DNA of 7,173 bases from Nitrospira defluvii (lineage in GTDB: Bacteria > Nitrospirota > Nitrospiria > Nitrospirales > Nitrospiraceae), in the NCBI GenBank assembly GCA_016199015.1, contig JACQHN010000206.1, positions 1-7,173 of the forward strand. The letters run 5' to 3'. Positions 1 to 5,122 of the stretch are shown in pieces. The first letter of the stretch is position 1. Each line of letters begins with the position of its first letter. The notes beneath the pieces were generated by a model. It searched no databases, was not told the DNA's origin, and was given only the letters and a program-made list of their open reading frames with translations. A program made the position numbers and the translations under genes.

Positions 1-125
1 CACCTGGCGAAGCTTTGCAGCCCCCTTCCGCTCGAGGTCCTTCTCGAGCGGGGCAGCATTCCAGCTGCCAGTCGGCAAGCAGCCGACGCGGTTGGTCTGT
101 CTCCAACCGCGCCTGCATGGCGCAC
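1..125 (-). other. Group II intron, 5' end only (domain I), inserted in transposase orfB
   Basis: Read on the minus strand from 125, the sequence begins GTGCGCCATGCAGGCGC. This matches the group II intron 5' consensus GUGYG and has the same first hairpin layout (CGCC, short loop, GGCG) as the Lactococcus Ll.LtrB intron. Five perfect stems then follow almost without gaps (plus coordinates): 109-113/119-123; 87-95/103-111 (ends shared with its neighbours); 71-76/82-87; 52-57/64-69; and 28-36/43-51, with loops of 5 to 7 bases. Transposase homology stops exactly at base 126. The orientation is the same as orfB, as required for splicing. Domains II to VI, the reverse transcriptase ORF and the 3' splice site would lie left of the window. 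Frames through this stretch happen to stay open, but the translation matches no family I recognise. An alternative is another structured repeat or a simple deletion junction. Confidence 0.65.
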
Positions 126-513
126 TGATATCCCAGGACCACACCTGATTGGGGGCGGTCGCCAGGAGTTCCGGCTTCTGATAGACCGGGTGACGGAGCT
201 GGTTCCGGCGCTCCTTGACCTCCGCCTGCGCATCGAGGATGCGGTACAGGGTTCGGAGGGAACAGTGGTAGCGGCCTTCATCGAGCAGGGTGGCGTAGAC
301 CGTAGCCGGGGCGGTGTCGACGAAGCGGTCGCTATGCAAGGTCGCGAGGACCGCCTGCCGCTCCTCGGACGACAAGGTGCGCGGGGGGCTCGGCCGCGGG
401 GCGGGCGCCGTCGCAGGGCCCTGCCCGCGATAGAACCCCGATCGGGCGATGCCAAAGGCGTCACAGGCTGGCTTAATGCCGATCTCCGTGGACAGCGACC
501 GTGTGGCGGCCAT
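126..513 (-). CDS. IS3-family transposase OrfB, 5' exon (partial, 129 codons)
   Basis: This is the N-terminal part of an IS3-type DDE transposase. It starts at ATG 513-511, whose A overlaps the orfA TGA (TGATG). Visible parts are an HTH-like segment (IKPACDAFGIARSGFYRG, about residues 13-30), the middle region with TLYRILDAQAEVKERR, and NQVWSWDI, in which Asp128 is the first residue of the DDE triad of the rve integrase core. After Ile129 and one base of the next codon (a Thr codon is expected there in relatives), the sequence no longer resembles a transposase. The second Asp, the Glu and about 150 residues are missing from the window. The break coincides with a candidate group II intron 5' splice site, so the gene may continue beyond the intron. 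As an unspliced reading frame it cannot make an active enzyme. Confidence 0.8.
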
Positions 514-1015
514 CAGGCGTGCCCGTCTTCCTCGGGCGTCTCCAGCGGGATGCCCAGGATCTGTGAGACTTTTTTTTGCACGTCGATAATGAGTTCGGCC
601 TGTTTCAGCCGCGTAGACAGCCGGGTGTTCTCTTTGCGGAGGGTCTCATTCTCGGCCTGTAGCGGATGTCGGACTGATTCCTTTCGGCCTCGCTTCTGGG
701 GCGTCAAGGCCGAGAGCACACCCTCCGTGCGTTGGCGGCGCCACGTCGTGAGGTTCGAGGCGTAGAGTCCTTCGGCGCGAAGCAGCGCCCCAGACTCCCC
801 ACCACGGTACAGGCATCGGCCAATTTCAGGATGCGCAGCTTGTCCTCCGCCGTGAAGCGTCGCCGGGTCGGCGTGGCGACCACCTCGGGGTCCGGCGGGA
901 CGCTCACGGCTGGTCGTGGTGAGGCGGCTCCTTGGGGGGACTCGTCCGCAGGCATCGCCGTCGCCCGCTGAGTTCCTTTCAATCCTCGACGGGCGTACTT
1001 CTTGTCAGCATGCAT
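513..1015 (-). pseudogene. IS3-family transposase OrfA, frameshifted
   Basis: OrfA is the DNA-binding partner of IS3 transposase. The start at 1015 (MHADKKYARRGLK) is chosen because the minus strand has GGAGGAG 11 bases upstream (1027-1033), whereas the internal ATG at 955 has no ribosome binding site. Residues 51-73 (RRRFTAEDKLRILKLADACT..) open the transposase_8 helix-turn-helix. At 797-800 the frame breaks. Reading resumes in the -1 frame as ESGALLRAEGLYASNLTTW, which is what relatives have directly after ADACTxxG, so a single base appears lost from a G run. The C-terminal part (LQAENETLRKENTRLSTRL..) is a leucine-zipper coiled coil ending DGHA at 516, with the TGA at 515-513. A sequencing error in the homopolymer would look the same. 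Confidence 0.8.
538..577 (-). promoter_or_regulatory. Probable programmed -1 ribosomal frameshift site (A8 run plus stem-loop)
   Basis: On the minus strand orfA contains CAA AAA AAA GTC, an A8 run at 577-570 that contains the slippery heptamer A AAA AAA. OrfB lies in the -1 frame, and that frame is open from the run into the orfB ATG, so a slip would yield an OrfAB fusion as is standard in IS3 elements. Directly after the run, GTCTC-A-CAG (569-561) can pair with CTGGAGAC (545-538), giving 8 base pairs with one bulged A; this could act as a stimulator. The spacer is shorter than usual unless the first pairs are melted by the ribosome. Confidence 0.6.
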
Positions 1016-1059
1016 GAGGGGTGCTTCTCCTCCGCCCGCTACTCTAATTGAAGAGAGGC

Positions 1060-1084
1060 AACGTGTCCCACTCATATTGGCACA
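1060..1084 (-). repeat. Candidate terminal end of the IS element
   Basis: The minus strand at 1084 starts TGTG.., matching the 5'-TG tips usual for IS3 elements, and sits 69 bases before the orfA start, a normal distance. The partner end is not in the window, so this boundary is an estimate by eye. Confidence 0.35.
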
Positions 1085-1180
1085 GAGGGGTTTCCCGACC
1101 GCCCCGCCTCCTTCCTTTTTCTCTCCCATTTCCTTTACGATGCGTGTGGGTATGTTTCCTTTGATGCGAGGCGAGGGCAG
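1085..1180 (+). other. Intergenic stretch between IS end and radA
   Basis: This is the 96-base leader of radA. It holds a long pyrimidine-rich tract (about 1101-1136) followed by TACGAT at 1136-1141, which could be a -10 box but has no good -35. GAGG at 1168-1171, 9 bases before the radA ATG, is the likely ribosome binding site. I see no terminator or small gene. Confidence 0.4.
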
Positions 1181-2542
1181 ATGAAGGCCAAGACTATTTT
1201 TCATTGCCAAGCGTGCGGCCACCAGGCGCCACGATGGCTCGGACGTTGCCCCGACTGCGGAGGTTGGAACACCCTCAAGGAAGAGCGCCTGCCCGCAGCT
1301 CCCAAAGGCCGCCAAGCCCTGCTGAAAACAGCGATGGCCGTTGCGACGCCGATCTCTGACATCGAAATCGTGGGTGAGCCCAGGCACAGTACGGGGATGG
1401 GCGAGTTCGATCGTGTGTTGGGCGGCGGGGTGGTGCCCGGTTCGGTGATGCTCATCGGCGGAGACCCCGGCATCGGCAAGACCACGCTGTTGTTGCAAGC
1501 CCTACCGCTCCTTGCGGCACCGGGCGAACAAGTGCTGTATGTCTCAGGCGAAGAGTCTCCCCGGCAGATCAAGATGCGAGGCCAGCGTCTCGGCATCGAC
1601 GGCAAGCACCTGCTGATTCTCGGGGAAACGTCGCTCGAGCAAATTCTGAAGTCCATCCAAGAGGTGCAGCCGGCGGCCGTCGTCGTGGATTCGATCCAGA
1701 CGGTCTATACCGAGCAGCTCACGTCGGCGCCGGGCAGTATCAGCCAAGTGCAGGAAGTGGCCGGGCAGCTAATGTGGTTTGCCAAGCGCAGCAACGTGCC
1801 GGTGTTTATCATCGGGCACGTCACCAAGGAAGGCGCCATCGCCGGCCCACGGCTACTGGAACATATCGTGGATACGGTGTTGTACTTCGAAGGGGACAAG
1901 AGCCACAGCTTTCGCATTCTGCGGGCGGTTAAAAACCGGTTCGGTTCGACGAACGAGATCGGGGTGTTCGAGATGAAGGATGGCGGGTTGGAGGAAGTCA
2001 GCAACCCGTCCGAATTATTCTTGGCTGAGCGGCCGCTGCACAGCACCGGTTCCGTGGTGGTGTCCAGCCTGGAGGGGACGAGGCCGATTCTGGTCGAGCT
2101 GCAGGCGTTGGTATCGGGGACGAACTATGCGATGCCCAAGCGCATGGCCAACGGTGTGGAACCCAACCGCTTGTCGCTGCTGCTAGCTGTGATGGAAAAG
2201 CGGCTAGGCATGCATCTCTCGGGGCAGGATGTGTACGTGAATGTCGTGGGCGGTATTCACATCGACGAGCCGGCGATCGATTTGGGTATTGTCGCGGCGG
2301 TCACGTCAAGTCTCCGCGAGAGTCCGATTGATTTTACGACGCTCGTGATGGGCGAAGTCGGGCTGGGTGGTGAGGTCCGGGCGATCAGCCAGGCGGAGTT
2401 GCGGATTCGCGAGGCGGCGAAGATGGGATTCAAACGTTGTCTGTTGCCGGAACGGAACGTCGCAAAACTGGAACCGATCGAGGGTATTGAATTGATCGGC
2501 ATTCATGAAGTCGGAGATGCGTTGGATGCGGTACTGGCCTGA
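1181..2542 (+). CDS. radA: DNA repair protein RadA (Sms)
   Basis: This is a RecA-like ATPase that drives branch migration of recombination intermediates and helps process stalled forks, in the cytoplasm on DNA. At 453 residues it has normal family length and all expected parts. The N-terminal four-Cys zinc finger uses Cys9, Cys12, Cys23 and Cys26. Walker A is GDPGIGKT (94-101) and Walker B is VVVDS (167-171). The RadA-specific KNRFG motif is at 251-255. The C-terminal Lon-protease-like domain runs from about 285 to 453 (YVNVVGGIHIDEPAIDLGI), without a need for protease activity. The start is supported by its fit to the family N terminus just ahead of the zinc finger. The stop overlaps the start of the following lipoprotein gene, implying translational coupling. 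The sequence is intact despite the mobile element just upstream. Confidence 0.97.
   Translation: MKAKTIFHCQACGHQAPRWLGRCPDCGGWNTLKEERLPAAPKGRQALLKTAMAVATPISDIEIVGEPRHSTGMGEFDRVLGGGVVPGSVMLIGGDPGIGKTTLLLQALPLLAAPGEQVLYVSGEESPRQIKMRGQRLGIDGKHLLILGETSLEQILKSIQEVQPAAVVVDSIQTVYTEQLTSAPGSISQVQEVAGQLMWFAKRSNVPVFIIGHVTKEGAIAGPRLLEHIVDTVLYFEGDKSHSFRILRAVKNRFGSTNEIGVFEMKDGGLEEVSNPSELFLAERPLHSTGSVVVSSLEGTRPILVELQALVSGTNYAMPKRMANGVEPNRLSLLLAVMEKRLGMHLSGQDVYVNVVGGIHIDEPAIDLGIVAAVTSSLRESPIDFTTLVMGEVGLGGEVRAISQAELRIREAAKMGFKRCLLPERNVAKLEPIEGIELIGIHEVGDALDAVLA
2513..2516 (+). promoter_or_regulatory. Ribosome binding site that selects the lipoprotein start
   Basis: GGAG inside the end of radA sits 9 bases before ATG 2526 and too close (0 bases) to ATG 2517, favouring 2526 as the start. 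Confidence 0.5.
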
Positions 2543-3404
2543 AGGAAAAAGTAAAAGGGAAAAAGTAACAGGAAGAAGCTACCTTACTTTTGCCTTTTGC
2601 CTTTTTCATTTTGCCTTGTTATCAGGCTGCGCGCTCTTTGGACGGTCTGATACCACGCCGCTTATGCAGGCGACGGCTGAGCAGCTGACCGCGCTCCTGC
2701 AGGAGCAGGCGGAAGAAGTTCGGACGATCAAGGGTCTCTTCAGTGCCAAGATCACCGGCGGCATCCTGCCGATCGGCCAACGAGTTCAAGGCACCGTCTT
2801 CTATCAGCGCCCCAATGCGATCAGGCTACGCGGTTTCACGGCGGTAGGGAGCGAGTTGTTTGAGTTCGTGCAGATCGAGGACCAGTTCAAACTCCGGTTG
2901 CCGACCATGGACCGTGAGGTGGTCGGTCGCCCCTCTGAGACGGATCGGCTCGGCCAGCTCACCCGGCCCTTTCAGTTGAGCGTCTGGGCGATGAGCGGCA
3001 TCATCGGGACGCAGGTCGTGGGGCCACAGGAGCAGGTTCGGTTGACGGAAGACGGTGACCGTTATCGCCTGGATGTGCTGACCGCGCCGGGAAATAATGG
3101 AGCGGCTCCGCTGGTGACCAGGCGAATCTGGTTCGACCGGCGCAATTTGCTCGTCGTGCAGGAAGAGAAACTGTCTCCGGCAGGGGACATTGAGGCGACC
3201 ATGCAGTTCGACGACTATCGTGCGGTCGGCGCGTCTGAGGCAGCTGGGGTAATAAATATGCAGGAGCCCGTTGCGGCCAAGCGAATTCTGCGACCCTTTG
3301 CCATTCATATGACCGACGGGCAAGGCTCGGGCAGTTTGCATGTGACGTTTCACGAATTGATTCCCAATGAACCGATCAAGCCGAGCGAGCTGGGGCGGGT
3401 ATGA
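2526..3404 (+). CDS. Outer-membrane lipoprotein with LolB/LolA-like (DUF4292-like) domain
   Basis: This is a predicted lipoprotein of 292 residues. I chose ATG 2526 because GGAG at 2513-2516 lies 9 bases upstream; ATGs at 2505 and 2517 are in frame but less well placed. The signal peptide has a basic n-region (KSKREK, residues 8-13), a short Phe-rich hydrophobic core (about 19-32) and the lipobox LSGC, giving lipidation at Cys35. Ala follows the Cys, so outer-membrane sorting rather than inner-membrane retention is expected. The mature part has the beta-rich pattern of LolA/LolB-fold proteins (FSAKITGGILPIGQRVQGTVFYQRPNAIRLRG, then LFEFVQIEDQFKLRLP). Proteins of this fold bind lipids or lipoprotein acyl chains; whether this one replaces LolB is unknown. 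It overlaps radA by 17 bases and its TGA overlaps the tsaB ATG. Codons 7-28 coincide with an inverted DNA repeat. Confidence 0.75.
   Translation: MRYWPEGKSKREKVTGRSYLTFAFCLFHFALLSGCALFGRSDTTPLMQATAEQLTALLQEQAEEVRTIKGLFSAKITGGILPIGQRVQGTVFYQRPNAIRLRGFTAVGSELFEFVQIEDQFKLRLPTMDREVVGRPSETDRLGQLTRPFQLSVWAMSGIIGTQVVGPQEQVRLTEDGDRYRLDVLTAPGNNGAAPLVTRRIWFDRRNLLVVQEEKLSPAGDIEATMQFDDYRAVGASEAAGVINMQEPVAAKRILRPFAIHMTDGQGSGSLHVTFHELIPNEPIKPSELGRV
2545..2607 (+). repeat. Imperfect inverted repeat, 24-bp arms, inside the signal-peptide codons
   Basis: The arms 2545-2568 (purine-rich, starting GAAAAAGT) and 2584-2607 (pyrimidine-rich, ending CTTTTTC) are complementary at 20 of 24 positions plus one G-U pair in RNA, around a 15-base loop. 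The repeat starts three bases after the radA stop codon. Its AT-rich composition differs sharply from the surrounding genes, as expected for a small palindromic repeat insertion. A transcript hairpin here could protect or attenuate the message, but there is no terminal U run after the second arm. Confidence 0.75.
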
Positions 3405-4225
3405 AGGCGCCATCTGCCCAGCATGTGTTGGCGGTCGAGACGGCAACGGCCTGGCAAAGCGTCGCGCTGCTGCAAGACGAGCGGGTGCTGGCGCTTGCCG
3501 AGCAGGATGCCGAGGGATCGCACGCACGCTCGTTGATGGGCGCCATCGATCGCGTGTTACGGGAGACCGGTCTCGGGTTACGGGATGTGCAGGGTTTGGC
3601 GGTATCGATCGGGCCGGGATCGTTCACCGGTTTGCGCGTGGGGCTCGCGACCATGTTGGGCTTTCGCGCGGTCCTGGGAACTCCCATAGCGCCGGTGCCG
3701 ACTCTGGAGGCCATGGCGTGGAGCCTGCGCGAGGTGAATGGCCTGCTGGTGCCGGTACTCAAGAGTCGGCACAATGAAGTGTACTGGGCTGCCTATGAGT
3801 GGCTGCCGGGACCAGTCCTGCATACGCGGATGGCCGAACAGGTGGGCCCTCCCTCTTCCGTCGCTCGGGCGGTGCAAGGGGCGGAGACTTCCACGCTGTT
3901 TGGAGATGGGTGGCAAGCCTATGGGCAGGAAATCCGGCAGGCCATTGAGTCAATCGGCGGAAAAATCCAGGAGGCGACGCCGGAACAGCAGCGTCCCTCG
4001 GCCGTCAGTGTGGCCCTTGCCGCGCGGCGGCGCGTTGAAAGCGGGCAGTTGCCTGAAGTGAATATCGTCCCGCTGTATGTGCAGCGCACCGAGGCCGAAG
4101 TAAAGTTCGACGAGCAGCAGGGTGTGTCGGCGCTCGAGCGTCGGCGAGAACGGGTGGCGAAGAAGCTGGCGCAGGGTCGGCGGCGAGTCAGTCGAGAAGG
4201 TGCTGATCCACGTGCAAGGAAGTAG
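3401..4225 (+). CDS. tsaB: tRNA threonylcarbamoyladenosine biosynthesis protein TsaB
   Basis: TsaB is the non-catalytic scaffold partner of TsaD (with TsaE) in transferring threonylcarbamoyl to A37 of ANN-decoding tRNAs in the cytoplasm. Family signs are the ASKHA-fold opening VLAVETAT (9-16), His41 in the SHARSL segment, and IGPGSFTGLRVGL (70-82), the most conserved TsaB motif. The protein is 274 residues, longer than the roughly 230 of E. coli TsaB. The normal ending P-x-Y (VPLYVQR) is followed by about 40 extra residues rich in Arg and Lys (ERRRERVAKKLAQGRRR). Its ATG overlaps the TGA of the lipoprotein gene (ATGA), so it is probably translationally coupled. The neighbour rimI is a frequent partner of tsaB in bacterial operons. 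Confidence 0.95.
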   Translation: MKAPSAQHVLAVETATAWQSVALLQDERVLALAEQDAEGSHARSLMGAIDRVLRETGLGLRDVQGLAVSIGPGSFTGLRVGLATMLGFRAVLGTPIAPVPTLEAMAWSLREVNGLLVPVLKSRHNEVYWAAYEWLPGPVLHTRMAEQVGPPSSVARAVQGAETSTLFGDGWQAYGQEIRQAIESIGGKIQEATPEQQRPSAVSVALAARRRVESGQLPEVNIVPLYVQRTEAEVKFDEQQGVSALERRRERVAKKLAQGRRRVSREGADPRARK

Positions 4226-4261
4226 GACTGCGGGTTTGGGTGGCTGAAAGGTTGTGACGGG

Positions 4262-4813
4262 ATGGCTTCGGACCGCGTGATGATTGAGCCGGCGACCCCG
4301 GATGCGCTTGATGAGGTGTGGGCTATCGAACAGGCTTGCTTCTCTGCCCCCTGGACGCGCAAAATGCTGGCAGCCGAACTGTCCGGCAATCCATTTGCGC
4401 ACTTTCTGCTGGCGAAGTGTCCCGATCCGCTGTCTGAGGCCCTCGTCATTGCAGGCTATTTTTGTTTTTGGATCGTCTTTGAGGAAGTGCGGTTGATGAA
4501 TCTGGCCGTGCTCGTCCCATTTCGCCGGCAGGGTATCGCGACGCGGCTGGTCTGTGCGGCCTTGCGAACCGGGTTGGAGCGAGGGGCGAATCGGGCAATG
4601 CTGGAGGTCCGGGCGTCGAATCAGGAGGCGCTGACTCTCTATGACCGGCTCGGATTTCGCCAGGCGGCCACGCGGACTCGCTATTATACAAACCCTGACG
4701 AGGATGCGGTGCTGATGGACATGGCGCCGCTCCAATTAGCGACTCTCTGTGAGCCGCCGCCGGGAGAGCTGCAGAAGCCGAGTAGCAGGACGACTGTTCA
4801 TGGACCGGTGTAG
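4262..4813 (+). CDS. rimI: Ribosomal-protein-type alanine N-acetyltransferase RimI (GNAT family)
   Basis: This GNAT enzyme transfers acetyl from acetyl-CoA to protein N termini; RimI is named for ribosomal protein S18. The acetyl-CoA-binding motif A is LAVLVPFRRQGIATRLV (81-97), with R-R-Q-G-I-A as the pyrophosphate loop. LEVRASNQEALTLYDRLGF (114-132) carries Glu115 and Tyr127, spaced 12 apart like E. coli Glu103 and Tyr115, the proposed base and acid. RYYTNPDEDAVLM (140-152) matches the family end. About 30 further residues, Pro- and Ser-rich, extend beyond the usual C terminus. The start at 4262 follows GAAAGG about 10 bases upstream; an in-frame ATG at 4280 lacks such a site. It lies 36 bases after tsaB. 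Confidence 0.93.
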   Translation: MASDRVMIEPATPDALDEVWAIEQACFSAPWTRKMLAAELSGNPFAHFLLAKCPDPLSEALVIAGYFCFWIVFEEVRLMNLAVLVPFRRQGIATRLVCAALRTGLERGANRAMLEVRASNQEALTLYDRLGFRQAATRTRYYTNPDEDAVLMDMAPLQLATLCEPPPGELQKPSSRTTVHGPV

Positions 4814-4819
4814 TCAACC

Positions 4820-4826
4820 AGGAGGT
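4820..4826 (+). promoter_or_regulatory. Strong ribosome binding site of the DUF465 gene
   Basis: AGGAGGT, a full anti-16S match, lies 5 bases before ATG 4832. This supports the short reading frame as a real, well translated gene. Confidence 0.8.
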
Positions 4827-4831
4827 GCGAT

Positions 4832-5047
4832 ATGCAGGCGAAGACTGCGATCACTGATCGGTTACGGCAATCCAACACAGAATTCCGAGCCCTGGAAGAG
4901 TCTCACCATCGCCTTGATGCGGAGTTGGCGGATTTACAGCGGCGACATGTCCTGACCCCTGCCGAAGAAGTGCTGAAAAAACAGTTACAAAAAGAAAAGC
5001 TGGCCACCAAAGACAAAATGGCCGAACTCATTCGATCCTCTCGCTAG
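4832..5047 (+). CDS. Small DUF465/YdcH-like coiled-coil protein
   Basis: This is a 71-residue protein, almost entirely predicted helix with heptad-like hydrophobics (LRQSNTEFRALEESHHRLDAELADLQRR). It then has the family-typical second half in which a Lys-rich helix (EEVLKKQLQKEKLATKDKMAELI) follows a short Thr-Pro turn. This layout, LxxxHxxLD...LKKxKLxxKDxI, is that of DUF465 (YdcH) proteins, whose biochemical role is not established. The ideal ribosome binding site and the position between rimI and tatC on the same strand support expression. The stop codon falls in the centre of a 16-bp palindrome. Confidence 0.85.
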   Translation: MQAKTAITDRLRQSNTEFRALEESHHRLDAELADLQRRHVLTPAEEVLKKQLQKEKLATKDKMAELIRSSR

Positions 5048-5053
5048 CGAGAG
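5038..5053 (+). repeat. Perfect 16-bp palindrome at the DUF465 stop codon
   Basis: CTCTCGCTAGCGAGAG is self-complementary over all 16 bases, centred on the TAG stop. No T run follows, so an intrinsic terminator is unlikely; a DNA-binding site or chance are both possible. Confidence 0.6.
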
Positions 5054-5122
5054 TCGAGGAGTCCTCCGAAATGGCCTCGCGATCGAGGTGACGGAGAGCC
5101 GGGTCGTTGATTCAGACAGGCG

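Larger units (their letters stand above)
1..1084 (-). mobile_element. IS3-family insertion sequence, orfA end and 5' half of orfB, interrupted by an intron
   Basis: The minus strand carries the two-gene layout of an IS3-family element: orfA with an HTH and a leucine zipper, then orfB in the -1 frame. The probable outer tip is near 1084, where the minus strand starts TGTGCCAATATGAGTGGGAC; orfA begins 69 bases inside it. The other end is outside the window, so neither the terminal repeat nor a target duplication can be verified. The element is probably inactive in its present form: orfA is frameshifted and orfB is split by what looks like a group II intron. The tip lies about 96 bases upstream of radA, so the element occupies the space where a radA promoter might have been. 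Confidence 0.8.

Noticed and set aside
3..7. CCAGG on the minus strand as EBS2 pairing with CCTGG in the 5' exon
   Set aside because: Only a 5-base match, and it lies early in the intron. A match this short can occur by chance, so I do not claim it.
1..123. Open reading frames running through 1-123 on both strands (for example plus frame 1)
   Set aside because: The block is explained by stacked hairpins. The translations resemble no family I recognise, and GC-rich DNA often stays open.
190..765. Plus-strand 191-residue reading frame
   Set aside because: It lies antisense to the transposase orfA/orfB, has no family features, and is a shadow of the minus-strand genes.
704..1498. Minus-strand 264-residue reading frame
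   Set aside because: Only the part from 1015 to 797 is real (OrfA N terminus). The rest is antisense to radA or is OrfA read in the wrong frame.
2826..3527. Minus-strand 233-residue reading frame opposite the lipoprotein and tsaB
   Set aside because: Arg/Pro/His-rich shadow translation typical of GC-rich DNA; both sense genes are well supported.
3556..3585. Direct repeat GTTACGGGA twice around the 12-bp palindrome GAGACCGGTCTC in tsaB
   Set aside because: It looks like a small repeat insertion, but the encoded RETGLGLRDVQGLA segment aligns with normal TsaB proteins without any insertion.
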